A stretch of 7,021 nucleotides of DNA. Source: an uncultured Streptococcus sp. Lineage in GTDB: Bacteria; Bacillota; Bacilli; Lactobacillales; Aerococcaceae. Shown piece by piece: positions 1-6,788 of the stretch (within the stretch, counting starts at the first letter, position 1; the number at the start of each line of letters is the position of its first letter). Where the stretch lies: contig CAJZJI010000037.1 of NCBI GenBank assembly GCA_916049935.1, positions 1-7,021 on the forward strand. Reading direction: 5' to 3'. The notes beneath the pieces are model-generated. The model had not been told where the DNA came from and made no database searches. It was given only the letters and a program-made list of their open reading frames with translations. A program made the translations under genes and the position numbers.

Positions 1-754
1 GGTTTCTCATGCATTAGCAAGCGTCTTAGAACAAGAAGGCATCACACCTGATGTGACGGCTGGATTATCACTAGGTGAATATTCAGCACTTGTTGAAGCA
101 GGAGTCCTTAACTTCAAGGAAGCTTTAAACTTAGTCGCTAAACGCGGTCAATATATGCAAGAAGCGGTTGTAGAAGGTGAAGGAAAAATGGTAGCCGTTT
201 TAGGACTTGAAGACAATGTCATCGAAGACATTTGTCGTGAAGTTTCTACACCAGAAGCTCTCGTAGTTCCTTCAAACTACAACACACCAGGACAATTAGT
301 CATTGGTGGTCATGCAGAAGCAGTAGACGCAGCAAGCGAAAAATGCTTAGAAGCTGGCGCGAAAAGAGCTGTACCACTTGTGGTATCTGGACCTTTCCAT
401 ACTCCATTAATGGAAGCAGCGAAAGTTCGTTTTGCTCCTGAGATGGAAGTGGCAGAGTTACACGAAAGTAAATGCCCTGTATTAAGCAATACGCTAGGCA
501 CACCACATGAAGGCGTTCCTTCAAAAGACGTTCTCTGTGATCAAATTACAAATGCCGTGAAATGGAAACAAAATGTAGAGTGGATGCTTCAAGATGGCGT
601 AGATGTCTTTATTGAAGTAGGTCCTGGAAAAACATTGACGCAAATGGTGAAACAAATTGCCAAAGCAAAAGGTGCCTCTGTTCAATTATTCCAAACAGAT
701 AGCCTTAAAGCAATGAATGAAACCATTGAAAAAGTAAAGGAACTGAAAGGATAA
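1..754 (+). CDS. fabD: Malonyl-CoA:ACP transacylase FabD, 5'-truncated by the window edge
   Basis: FabD moves malonyl from CoA to the phosphopantetheine thiol of acyl carrier protein, supplying the extender unit for cytosolic FAS II. The reading frame is open from base 2 and gives 250 residues before TAA at 752-754. The family is usually about 305-310 residues, so roughly 55-65 N-terminal residues, including the GQG oxyanion loop, lie before the window. Visible motifs, in partial-protein numbering, are GLSLGEYSAL with the nucleophilic Ser at residue 23 (codon 68-70), KRGQYMQ with the carboxylate-binding Arg at 48, NYNTPGQLVIGG at 92-103, GPFHTPLM with the catalytic His at 133, and EVGPGKTL near 205-212. 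GLSLGE replaces the commoner GHSLGE, a variant I recall from other Lactobacillales. A GTG at 53 is an internal codon, not the start, because homology continues upstream of it. The gene ends four bases before fabG. Confidence 0.97.
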   Translation, partial: VSHALASVLEQEGITPDVTAGLSLGEYSALVEAGVLNFKEALNLVAKRGQYMQEAVVEGEGKMVAVLGLEDNVIEDICREVSTPEALVVPSNYNTPGQLVIGGHAEAVDAASEKCLEAGAKRAVPLVVSGPFHTPLMEAAKVRFAPEMEVAELHESKCPVLSNTLGTPHEGVPSKDVLCDQITNAVKWKQNVEWMLQDGVDVFIEVGPGKTLTQMVKQIAKAKGASVQLFQTDSLKAMNETIEKVKELKG

Positions 755-758
755 CGAA

Positions 759-1490
759 ATGAAATTTAAAGATAAAACAGTTGTTGTAACAGGGAGCCGT
801 CGTGGTATCGGTCTAGGAATCGCATTAGAATTCGCTAAACTTGGCGCTAATGTTGTTTTAAATGGTACTCGTGAAATTGATGCTGAAACACTTGCGCAAT
901 TTGATGCTTATCCTGGTGAAGTAATGACGTTTGTTGGAGACGTTTCGAAATTCGACGTAGCTGAAAACTTTATTAACGAAGTAAAAGAGCGTTTTGGACG
1001 CATCGACGTGTTAGTCAATAACGCTGGAATTACGCGTGATGGTTTATTAATGCGTATGAGTGAATCTGATTTTGACGATGTAATGAATATTAACTTAAAA
1101 GGATACTTCAATATGATTCGTTTTGCGACTCCAGTTTTCGTAAAACAAAAATCAGGAAGCATTATTAACATTACAAGTATCGTTGGGGTTACAGGGAATG
1201 CAGGTCAAGCAAACTATGCCGCAAGTAAAGCCGGAATCATTGGTTTAACAAAATCTGTTGCTAAAGAAATCGGTTCTCGTGGAATTACAGTAAATGCTGT
1301 TGCTCCTGGATACATCGATACAGATATGACACAAGCATTACCTGAAAAGATTCGTAATGAATGGGAAAAACAAATCCCAGTACGTCGTTTCGGTACAGTA
1401 GAAGATATTGCTGAAGCATGTGTGTTCTTAGCGGAAGCAAAATACGTTACAGGACAAGTACTAAACGTTAACGGCGGATTATACATGTAA
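759..1490 (+). CDS. fabG: 3-oxoacyl-ACP reductase FabG
   Basis: FabG is the NADPH-dependent reductase that turns 3-ketoacyl-ACP into (R)-3-hydroxyacyl-ACP in each elongation round. The 243-residue protein is the usual length and a classical short-chain dehydrogenase with one Rossmann domain. Seen directly: nucleotide-binding TGSRRGIG at 11-18, NNAG at 87-90, and the catalytic tetrad Asn112 (NLKG), Ser140 (NITSIVG), Tyr153 and Lys157 (YAASK). Lys129 and Arg174 sit where E. coli FabG has the ACP-contacting Arg129 and Arg172. The C-terminal TGQVLNVNGG is typical of the family. The ATG at 759 follows AAAGGA (746-751) inside the end of fabD with a 7-base spacer, four bases after the fabD stop, so coupled translation is likely. 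The FAS operon context separates it from the many other dehydrogenases of this fold. Confidence 0.98.
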   Translation: MKFKDKTVVVTGSRRGIGLGIALEFAKLGANVVLNGTREIDAETLAQFDAYPGEVMTFVGDVSKFDVAENFINEVKERFGRIDVLVNNAGITRDGLLMRMSESDFDDVMNINLKGYFNMIRFATPVFVKQKSGSIINITSIVGVTGNAGQANYAASKAGIIGLTKSVAKEIGSRGITVNAVAPGYIDTDMTQALPEKIRNEWEKQIPVRRFGTVEDIAEACVFLAEAKYVTGQVLNVNGGLYM

Positions 1491-1496
1491 TCTCTT

Positions 1497-1504
1497 AAAG
1501 GAGG
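1497..1504 (+). promoter_or_regulatory. Strong ribosome binding site of fabF
   Basis: AAAGGAGG lies 6 bases before the fabF ATG in the 20-base gap after fabG. It is a near-perfect match to the 16S rRNA 3' end, so fabF can start translation independently of fabG. Confidence 0.9.
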
Positions 1505-1510
1505 AAAACA

Positions 1511-2746
1511 ATGAATCGAGTAGTAATTACAGGAATGGGAGCAATCACTCCTTTAGGAAATGATGTAGCTAGCTTCTGGGAAGGCCTTAAAGAAGGTAAG
1601 AACGGAATTGCTCCAATTACAAAATTTGATAAAAAAGACTTAGATGTTCATGTGGCGGCTGAAGTAAAAGACTTCGATGCTACAAAATACATGGATCGTA
1701 AAGAAGCAAAACGTATGGACTTATTCTGTCAATACGGACTTGCTGCAGCAATCCAAGCTGTTGAAGACAGCGGTATTACTCCAGAAAATACAGACTACGA
1801 CCGTTTTGGTGTCATGGTTGGTTCTGGTATCGGTGGTTTAACAGTGATGGAAAGCCAAATCATCAAAATGCATGATAAAGGCCCAAGTCGTGTAGCTCCA
1901 TTATTCGTTCCAATGGCCATCGGAAACATGGTTGCAGGAAACATTTCAATGAAAATCGGAGCACGCGGCGTATGTACGTCATTAGTAACTGCCTGTGCAA
2001 CAGGAACACATGCCATCGGTGAAGCGTTCCGTAACATTAAACATGGTTACTCAGATGTGATTTTAGCCGGTGGTGCTGAAGGTTCAATTTGTGAAATCGG
2101 AATTGCTGGATTTGCTGCTTTAACAGCATTATCAAGCAGTGACAATCCAGATGCAGCTTCATTACCATTTGATAAAAAACGTGGCGGATTCGTAATGGGT
2201 GAAGGAGCAGGAGTTCTTGTTCTTGAAAGCCTAGAACACGCACAAAAACGTGGCGCTAAAATCTATGCAGAAGTTGTTGGGTATGGTGCTACAGGAGATG
2301 CTTATCATATGACAGCTCCAAATCCTGATGGAAGCGGCGCTGGTAAAGCAATCTTACAAGCTATCGAAGAAGCAGGAGTAGCTCCAAGTGAAGTGGACTA
2401 TGTGAATGCTCACGGAACTGGTACTCCAGCAAACGATTCAGCTGAAACAACTTCAATCCGTTATGCGTTAAAAGAAGCTGCTGATAAGGTTCATGTTTCA
2501 AGTACAAAATCAATGACTGGACACTTATTAGGGGCTGCTGGTGCTATCGAAGCTATCGCCTGCGTGAAAGCAGTTGAAGAAGACTTCGTACCACCAACGA
2601 TTAATGTAACAGAGCAAGACGAAGCTTGTGACTTAAACGTAACTCCAAACGTTGGAGTTTCTACAAAAGTAGACGTAGCAATTAGTAATTCGTTAGGTTT
2701 CGGCGGACATAATGCCGTAATCTGCGTGAAGAAATGGAAGGATTAA
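1511..2746 (+). CDS. fabF: 3-oxoacyl-ACP synthase II FabF (elongating condensing enzyme)
   Basis: FabF carries out the decarboxylative Claisen condensation of malonyl-ACP with acyl-ACP, extending the chain by two carbons. The 411-residue thiolase-fold protein is full length. The Cys-His-His triad is visible: Cys162 in TACATG, His301 in NAHGTGTP and His338 in MTGHLLGAAG, with the conserved Lys333 five residues before the last. The gatekeeper Phe397 lies in GFGGHN near the C terminus. The FVPMAIGNM segment (132-140) and the Cys-His-His triad fit FabF/FabB and exclude FabH, which uses Cys-His-Asn. FabF fits better than FabB by overall sequence and position, but sequence alone cannot say whether it also elongates unsaturated intermediates, as some lactic acid bacterial FabF homologues do. 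A strong ribosome binding site fixes the ATG at 1511. The gene is 20 bases after fabG and 3 before accB. Confidence 0.98.
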   Translation: MNRVVITGMGAITPLGNDVASFWEGLKEGKNGIAPITKFDKKDLDVHVAAEVKDFDATKYMDRKEAKRMDLFCQYGLAAAIQAVEDSGITPENTDYDRFGVMVGSGIGGLTVMESQIIKMHDKGPSRVAPLFVPMAIGNMVAGNISMKIGARGVCTSLVTACATGTHAIGEAFRNIKHGYSDVILAGGAEGSICEIGIAGFAALTALSSSDNPDAASLPFDKKRGGFVMGEGAGVLVLESLEHAQKRGAKIYAEVVGYGATGDAYHMTAPNPDGSGAGKAILQAIEEAGVAPSEVDYVNAHGTGTPANDSAETTSIRYALKEAADKVHVSSTKSMTGHLLGAAGAIEAIACVKAVEEDFVPPTINVTEQDEACDLNVTPNVGVSTKVDVAISNSLGFGGHNAVICVKKWKD

Positions 2747-2749
2747 TAC

Positions 2750-3217
2750 ATGAATGTAGAAGAAATTAAAGAACTAATGACTTTGTTCAATGATTCAAAC
2801 ATGACTGAGTTTCATTTATCAAACGAAGAGTTCGAAGTGCAATTTAGTAAACGCGAGGAATATCCTCAAGTCGTTTCTAATGCCGTTGCACCAGTCGCAA
2901 ACGTGGCAAGTCCAGTAGAAGCTGCACCAGTGAGTGCCGCTCCTAATGCAGAAGCTCAAGAAGCTCCACAAGTAGCAGCAGATGCAAAATACATTACAAG
3001 CCCAATCGTTGGGGTGGTTTACTTACAATCTTCACCAGATGCAGATCCATTTGTACAAGTGGGTAAACAAATCACTTCAAACGACACTGTATGTATTGTC
3101 GAAGCAATGAAAATCATGAACGAAATTAAGAGCGACTTCAATGGTGAAGTTGTAGAAGTCCTAGTAGAAAACGGCCAAATGGTTGATTTCGGACAAAAAT
3201 TATTTGCGATTCGCTAA
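2750..3217 (+). CDS. accB: Biotin carboxyl carrier protein of acetyl-CoA carboxylase, AccB
   Basis: AccB carries the covalently bound biotin that moves CO2 from the biotin carboxylase (AccC) to the carboxyltransferase (AccD/AccA). The protein is 155 residues, normal for the family. Residues 1-40 form the N-terminal region (MNVEEIKELM at the start). Residues 44-80 are a flexible Ala/Pro/Val-rich linker. Residues 81-155 are the biotinyl domain. The biotinylation site is Lys121 in VEAMKIMNEI, intact. The segment SPDADPFVQVG (95-105) corresponds to the protruding thumb loop typical of acetyl-CoA carboxylase carriers, which argues against a decarboxylase or pyruvate carboxylase domain. SPIVGVVY (84-91) differs from the commoner SPMVGTFY. 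The ATG at 2750 is three bases after the fabF stop, with GGAAGGA (2736-2742) inside fabF as ribosome binding site at a 7-base spacer. A separate biotin ligase, not in the window, must modify it. Confidence 0.97.
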   Translation: MNVEEIKELMTLFNDSNMTEFHLSNEEFEVQFSKREEYPQVVSNAVAPVANVASPVEAAPVSAAPNAEAQEAPQVAADAKYITSPIVGVVYLQSSPDADPFVQVGKQITSNDTVCIVEAMKIMNEIKSDFNGEVVEVLVENGQMVDFGQKLFAIR

Positions 3218-3227
3218 ACCCAATTTT

Positions 3228-3233
3228 AGGAGG
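3228..3233 (+). promoter_or_regulatory. Ribosome binding site deciding the fabZ start
   Basis: AGGAGG sits 8 bases before ATG 3242 in the 24-base gap after accB. The alternative ATG at 3251 would be 17 bases away, too far, so Met1 at 3242 is the likely start. Confidence 0.88.
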
Positions 3234-3241
3234 AAATTAAG

Positions 3242-3673
3242 ATGAACATTATGACTGTAACTGACGTAGCTGAGTTAATCCCTAACCGTTACCCAATTTT
3301 ATTTATTGACCGTGTAGATGAATTAGTACCAGGTGAGCACGTTGTGGCACGTAAAAACGTGACATTTAACGAAAGCTTCTTCCAAGGACATTTCCCTGGT
3401 GAACCTGTAATGCCTGGTGTGTTAATCGTTGAAGCATTAGCACAAGCTGGTTCAATCCCATTATTAAAACTTGATTCTTTCAAAGGAAAAACAGCTTACT
3501 TAGGTGGATTAAACAATGTTAAATTCCGTCAAAAAGTAACTCCAGGAGATGTGTTAACACTTCAAGTGGATATCGTTAAATTAAAAGAATATGCAGGAAT
3601 CGGTAAAGGCGTTGCTTATGTCGATGGTAAGAAAGTCGCAGAAGCTGAATTAACCTTTATTATTGGACGTTAA
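3242..3673 (+). CDS. fabZ: 3-hydroxyacyl-ACP dehydratase FabZ
   Basis: FabZ removes water from (R)-3-hydroxyacyl-ACP to give trans-2-enoyl-ACP. The 143-residue hot-dog fold protein has the diagnostic GHFPGEPVMPGVLIVEALAQ stretch (49-68), containing the catalytic His50 and Glu64. The start IPNRYPILFIDRV and the GLNNVKFRQKVTPGD segment (89-103) are typical of FabZ. Position between accB and accC is the usual Lactobacillales arrangement. The related FabN and FabA can also isomerise the product to cis-3-enoyl-ACP for unsaturated fatty acids. They cannot be told from FabZ by the active site motif alone, so bifunctionality is not excluded, but the operon position favours plain FabZ. ATG 3242 is chosen over the in-frame ATG at 3251 because of ribosome binding site spacing. 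Confidence 0.96.
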   Translation: MNIMTVTDVAELIPNRYPILFIDRVDELVPGEHVVARKNVTFNESFFQGHFPGEPVMPGVLIVEALAQAGSIPLLKLDSFKGKTAYLGGLNNVKFRQKVTPGDVLTLQVDIVKLKEYAGIGKGVAYVDGKKVAEAELTFIIGR

Positions 3674-3677
3674 GCCT

Positions 3678-5048
3678 ATGTTTAATAGAGTACTAATCGC
3701 AAACCGTGGAGAGATTGCTTGCCGTATTATTCGTGCTTGTCGCGAGTTAGGAATTGAATCGGTAGCCGTCTATTCCCAAGCGGATAAAGATGCTCTTCAT
3801 GTACAATTAGCCGACCATGCCGTTTGTATCGGACCAGCTGCCTCAAAAGATTCTTACTTAAAGGTTGAAAATATTTTGAGCGCTGCCGTTACAACAGGGG
3901 CACAAGCGATTCACCCAGGGTTTGGATTCTTATCAGAAAATGCTAAATTTGCCAAAATGTGCGCTGAATGCAATATCACTTTCATTGGACCTTCAAGCGA
4001 AGTGATCTCTCAAATGGGGGATAAAGCTGAAGCGCGTAAACAAATGATTGCGGCCAATGTACCAGTAATCCCTGGTAGTGATGATGTTGTCGCAACCGTA
4101 GAAGAAGGTATTGAACTTGCCAAGCGTATCGGATTCCCGCTTTTAATTAAGGCGGTTGCCGGTGGTGGCGGTAAAGGGATTCGTCGTGTTGAAACAGTTG
4201 AAGAATTTGAACATCAATTTGTGACTGCGCGTCAAGAAGCCTTACAAGCCTTCGGAAATGCCGATGTGTACATGGAACGTATTATTTATCCAGCCAAACA
4301 TATTGAATTTCAAATTTTAGCCGACCAACACGGAAATGTAGTTCACCTAGGAGAGCGTGACTGTTCGCTTCAACGTAAAAATCAAAAGATTATTGAAGAA
4401 GCACCAAGTCCATCTCTATCCCCTCAACTTAGAAGAGAAATGGGAGAGGCTGCTGTACGTGCTGCTAAAGCAGTCGGCTATCAAAATGCAGGAACAATTG
4501 AGTTTCTTGTAGATGAAGAAAAACATTTCTATTTCATGGAAATGAACACGCGTATTCAAGTAGAACATCCGATTACGGAAATGATTACGAATGTGGATCT
4601 TGTACAACAACAAATTAAGATTGCTGCAGGAGAACCATTACCATTTACGCAAGAGGATATTACTTTCGAAGGTCATGCGATTGAATGTCGTTTAAACGCT
4701 GAAAATCCATTTGAAGGCTTCCGTCCTTCTCCAGGGAAAGTAACATTCTTACACCAACCAGTTGGTGGGATGGGTGTTCGTATTGAATCCGCATTGTATA
4801 CAGGGTATCAAATCCCACCATTCTACGATTCAATGTTAACGAAACTAATTGCGCACGGTAAAACCCGTGAAGAAGCGATTCTTCGCATGAAACGTATGCT
4901 TTTTGAACTCGTGGTAGAAGGTGTCGATACCAACCAAGAATTCGTTGAAGATTTATTAGATTCACCAGCATTTAGACGTGGGGACTATACAACTGCGTAT
5001 GTTGAAACTGAATTTTTGAAACACTGGAATCAACCAAAAGAGAAATAG
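3678..5048 (+). CDS. accC: Biotin carboxylase subunit of acetyl-CoA carboxylase, AccC
   Basis: AccC uses ATP and bicarbonate to carboxylate the biotin on AccB, the first half-reaction of malonyl-CoA synthesis. The 456-residue protein is close to the E. coli length and has the three expected regions: N-terminal fold from MFNRVLIANRGEIA, ATP-grasp domain with Lys158, the glycine-rich loop AGGGGKG (161-167), LGERDCSLQRKNQK (224-237), Glu275 and EMNTRIQVEHP (288-298), then the C-terminal domain with Arg338 in ECRLN and PFYDSMLTKLI. Glu288, Asn290, Arg292, Glu296 and Arg338 match known catalytic or bicarbonate-binding residues of E. coli AccC. It ends with no biotinyl domain, so it is the stand-alone carboxylase and not pyruvate carboxylase. 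ATG 3678 is chosen because family members begin MF/ML-x-[KR]-[VI]-[LV]-IANRGEIA. An upstream in-frame TTG at 3663 would add MDVKP and overlap fabZ. No good ribosome binding site is seen, and the start is four bases after the fabZ stop, suggesting coupled translation. Confidence 0.97.
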   Translation: MFNRVLIANRGEIACRIIRACRELGIESVAVYSQADKDALHVQLADHAVCIGPAASKDSYLKVENILSAAVTTGAQAIHPGFGFLSENAKFAKMCAECNITFIGPSSEVISQMGDKAEARKQMIAANVPVIPGSDDVVATVEEGIELAKRIGFPLLIKAVAGGGGKGIRRVETVEEFEHQFVTARQEALQAFGNADVYMERIIYPAKHIEFQILADQHGNVVHLGERDCSLQRKNQKIIEEAPSPSLSPQLRREMGEAAVRAAKAVGYQNAGTIEFLVDEEKHFYFMEMNTRIQVEHPITEMITNVDLVQQQIKIAAGEPLPFTQEDITFEGHAIECRLNAENPFEGFRPSPGKVTFLHQPVGGMGVRIESALYTGYQIPPFYDSMLTKLIAHGKTREEAILRMKRMLFELVVEGVDTNQEFVEDLLDSPAFRRGDYTTAYVETEFLKHWNQPKEK

Positions 5049-5059
5049 AATGATTTAGT

Positions 5060-5066
5060 AAAGGAG
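5060..5066 (+). promoter_or_regulatory. Ribosome binding site of accD
   Basis: AAAGGAG precedes the accD ATG by 7 bases in the 25-base accC-accD gap. It is a strong site, in contrast to the poor one before accC. Confidence 0.87.
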
Positions 5067-5073
5067 TGATTAG

Positions 5074-5934
5074 ATGGGTCTGTTTAGAAAACGGTCGTAT
5101 ATCACTATTAATCGTACCAAAGTAGACTTATCTGAACAGTCTGAGTTACCTACAGTTCCGGATGGGAAATGGGTGAAATGTCCTTCTTGTGACAAGATTG
5201 TCTACAAAGAGGATTTAGGATCCTTAAAAGTTTGTCCGCACTGTGATGCTCATTTTAGAATTAATGCGGCTGAACGATTAGCCATTACAGTAGATACATT
5301 CCAGGAACTCTTTGAGGATGAAAAGCCAAAAGTGGATGTAGCCTTTCCAGGGTACGAAGTGAAATTAGAGAAAGCCTCAAAAGTAGCCAAAGAAAATGAA
5401 GCTGTAACAGTCGGTGTGGCAACCATTGGGGAAGAATCCTTTATTTGCTGCGTCATGAACTCATTCTTTATGATGGGGTCAATGGGACAAGTCGTTGGTG
5501 AGAAAATCACGAAGGCTTTCCAAGAAGGAATCAAACGCCAATTGCCAGTTGTGATTTTTACCGCTTCAGGTGGTGCCAGAATGCAAGAAGGAATCTTTTC
5601 TCTGATGCAAATGGCGAAAATCTCAGGAGCTGTGGAAGAACACCATCAAGCTGGATTATTCTATTTAACAGTATTGACGGATCCAACTACAGGAGGCGTC
5701 ACTGCAAGCTTTGCGATGCAAGGCGACATTATTTTAGCAGAACCAAAAGCTATCGTTGGATTTGCTGGAAAACGTGTTGTGGAACAAACCATGAACCAAA
5801 AACTTCCAGATAATTTCCAACAAGCGGAAACAGTTCTTGAACAAGGTTTTATCGATGCGGTTGTTCACCGTAAAGAAATGAAGAAGATGATTCATCGTCT
5901 ACTTGTCCTTCATGGAAAGGGGTCGAATGCATGA
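5074..5934 (+). CDS. accD: Acetyl-CoA carboxylase carboxyltransferase beta subunit, AccD
   Basis: AccD pairs with AccA in an alpha2beta2 carboxyltransferase that passes the carboxyl group from biotin to acetyl-CoA. The 286-residue protein begins with a zinc ribbon, Cys36-x2-Cys39 and Cys54-x2-Cys57 (KCPSCD, VCPHCD), then a crotonase-fold domain with [11 protein letters not shown] (132-142), [12 protein letters not shown] (163-174), [15 protein letters not shown] (201-215) and [11 protein letters not shown] (229-239). These are family signatures. The four cysteines, the separate AccA and the operon position rule out propionyl-CoA or glutaconyl-CoA carboxylase relatives. By memory of the E. coli sequence, the stretch between the last Cys and the first crotonase motif is about five residues shorter here. 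The start ATG 5074 has AAAGGAG (5060-5066) at a 7-base spacer, 25 bases after accC. The TGA stop overlaps the accA start as ATGA. Confidence 0.97.
   Translation: MGLFRKRSYITINRTKVDLSEQSELPTVPDGKWVKCPSCDKIVYKEDLGSLKVCPHCDAHFRINAAERLAITVDTFQELFEDEKPKVDVAFPGYEVKLEKASKVAKENEAVTVGVATIGEESFICCVMNSFFMMGSMGQVVGEKITKAFQEGIKRQLPVVIFTASGGARMQEGIFSLMQMAKISGAVEEHHQAGLFYLTVLTDPTTGGVTASFAMQGDIILAEPKAIVGFAGKRVVEQTMNQKLPDNFQQAETVLEQGFIDAVVHRKEMKKMIHRLLVLHGKGSNA
5916..5922 (+). promoter_or_regulatory. Ribosome binding site deciding the accA start, inside accD
   Basis: AAAGGGG lies 8 bases before ATG 5931, in the last codons of accD. It favours 5931 over the second in-frame ATG at 5940. With the ATGA stop-start overlap it suggests coupled, roughly equal output of the two carboxyltransferase subunits (inference). 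Confidence 0.75.
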
Positions 5935-6698
5935 AACCAATGAAAATTGTTGCGTTGGCACGTGATGTGAAACGCCCAACGACAAAAGAATGGATTAACG
6001 CCGTATTTGACGACTTTATTGAATTACATGGTGATCGTTACTATGCCGATGATAAAGCTCTTGTAGGTGGAATTGCGACATTAAACGGCAAACCTGTCAC
6101 GGTGATTGGGATGGAGAAGGGGCATACGCTTCAAGAAAACTTGAAGACAAACTTCGGTCAAGTCCATCCAGAAGGATACCGTAAGAGTGCACGTTTAATG
6201 AAACAAGCTGAGAAGTTTAATCGTCCCGTTGTGACGTTTATTAACACGGCTGGTGCTTTCTGCGGGGCAACTGCAGAAGAACGTGGTATCGGTGAAGCCA
6301 TTGCGGATAATCTTCGTATTATGAGCCACTTGAAAGTTCCGATTATTGCCATCCTTTGTGGTGAAGGCGGAAGTGGTGGAGCATTAGCGCTTGCTGTTGC
6401 AAATGAAGTCTGGATGATGGAATATGCGATGTATTCGATTCTTTCTCCAGAAGGATTTGCATCCATCTTGTGGAAAGACGGTTCTAAAGCCAGTCAAGCC
6501 GCTGAACTTATGAAATTTACAAGTAAGGATTTGTTGGCGCAAAAGATTGTAGACCGCATTATTCCAGAAAAGAAAAAGACAAATGAAGAGATTGCTTTGG
6601 ATATGAGAGAACAATTAGAAGTTCAATTAAGTGAGTGGTCACAGAAATCGAAAGAAGAAATTGTAAGCCAACGTTTAGAGCGATTTAATCAATATTAG
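5931..6698 (+). CDS. accA: Acetyl-CoA carboxylase carboxyltransferase alpha subunit, AccA (short N terminus)
   Basis: AccA is the partner of AccD and contributes the second crotonase-fold half of the carboxyltransferase active site. The 255-residue protein starts where E. coli AccA (319 residues) has about residue 60, so the N-terminal helical extension is absent. This is usual for Lactobacillales and is not a truncation of this copy. Seen directly: [19 protein letters not shown] (31-49), [19 protein letters not shown] (74-92), [20 protein letters not shown] (104-123), [15 protein letters not shown] (144-158) and [16 protein letters not shown] (168-183). The paired Gly-Gly oxyanion motif GEGGSGG is intact. 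Differences from the common pattern are Glu62 in MEKG (usually QKG) and Asn105 (usually Asp). ATG 5931 overlaps the accD stop by four bases, with AAAGGGG (5916-5922) at 8 bases. A Met at 5940 would be too far from it. It is the last operon gene, with a terminator following. Confidence 0.97.
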   Translation: MKPMKIVALARDVKRPTTKEWINAVFDDFIELHGDRYYADDKALVGGIATLNGKPVTVIGMEKGHTLQENLKTNFGQVHPEGYRKSARLMKQAEKFNRPVVTFINTAGAFCGATAEERGIGEAIADNLRIMSHLKVPIIAILCGEGGSGGALALAVANEVWMMEYAMYSILSPEGFASILWKDGSKASQAAELMKFTSKDLLAQKIVDRIIPEKKKTNEEIALDMREQLEVQLSEWSQKSKEEIVSQRLERFNQY

Positions 6699-6715
6699 AA
6701 TTGGATGAAAATTCC

Positions 6716-6748
6716 AAGGAGCCTGACTTTTTTGTTAGGCTCTTTTTT
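6716..6748 (+). terminator. Intrinsic terminator ending the FAS II operon
   Basis: A 9-bp stem pairs GAGCCTGAC (6719-6727) with GTTAGGCTC (6734-6742), with one G-U wobble, around a six-T loop (6728-6733). Six Ts follow at 6743-6748. The bases AAG at 6716-6718 can pair with the first Ts and lengthen the stem. It starts about 18 bases after the accA stop. The opposite strand has no matching U tract, so it looks one-directional (+). Confidence 0.92.
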
Positions 6749-6763
6749 GTTATACTAGAGTTA
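6728..6763 (+). promoter_or_regulatory. Probable extended -10 promoter for the downstream peptidase gene
   Basis: TGTTATACT at 6748-6756 is a TGn-extended -10 element, with TATACT (6751-6756) matching TATAAT at five of six bases. At a 17-base spacer the -35 position is TTTTTT (6728-6733), a poor match, which fits an extended -10 promoter. The predicted start of transcription is near 6763, leaving a leader of about 26 bases. The promoter overlaps the terminator loop and U tract. Assignment is by pattern only. Confidence 0.6.
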
Positions 6764-6774
6764 CCATTTTCATT

Positions 6775-6780
6775 GGAGGG
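6775..6780 (+). promoter_or_regulatory. Ribosome binding site of the aminopeptidase P-like gene
   Basis: GGAGGG lies 8 bases before ATG 6789 and supports that start for the partial gene at the window end. Confidence 0.85.
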
Positions 6781-6788
6781 AACAATTT

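Larger units (their letters stand above)
1..6748 (+). other. Distal part of the FAS II / acetyl-CoA carboxylase operon
   Basis: Eight same-strand genes with gaps of 3-25 bases or a 4-base overlap, no internal terminator and one strong terminator at the end indicate a single transcription unit. No convincing internal promoter was seen in the short gaps. The missing parts of the usual Lactobacillales cluster (fabT, fabH, acpP, fabK or fabI) are expected upstream of base 1, where FabT-type regulation would act. This is inference from known gene orders. Confidence 0.88.

Noticed and set aside
53..55. GTG as a possible start of fabD.
   Set aside because: The same frame is open to the window edge and upstream residues fit FabD. 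A start here would leave the nucleophile only six residues from the N terminus and remove essential structure.
2879..2990. Ala/Pro/Val-rich low-complexity segment in accB as a repeat element.
   Set aside because: It is the normal flexible linker before the biotinyl domain, with no regular nucleotide period.
4204..4220. A 17-base stretch AATTTGAACATCAATTT resembling the FabT operator palindrome (about 14 of 17 positions against the published ANTTTGATTATCAAATT consensus, from memory).
   Set aside because: It lies deep inside accC, is fully explained by the codons for EFEHQF, and is far from any promoter. In AT-rich coding sequence such a match is likely by chance.
300..6614. Open reading frames of about 60-100 codons on the minus strand inside fabD, fabG, fabF, fabZ, accC, accD and accA.
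   Set aside because: They lie opposite well-conserved genes, show no family motif or usable ribosome binding site, and their composition is what antisense reading of the sense codons gives.
6698..6717. Two competing 5-bp inverted repeats just after accA (GAATT/AATTC and TTGGA/TCCAA), possibly an anti-terminator.
   Set aside because: The stems are short and AT-rich and touch only the edge of the terminator stem, so they cannot compete with the 9-bp GC-richer hairpin. No ligand-binding or leader structure is visible.
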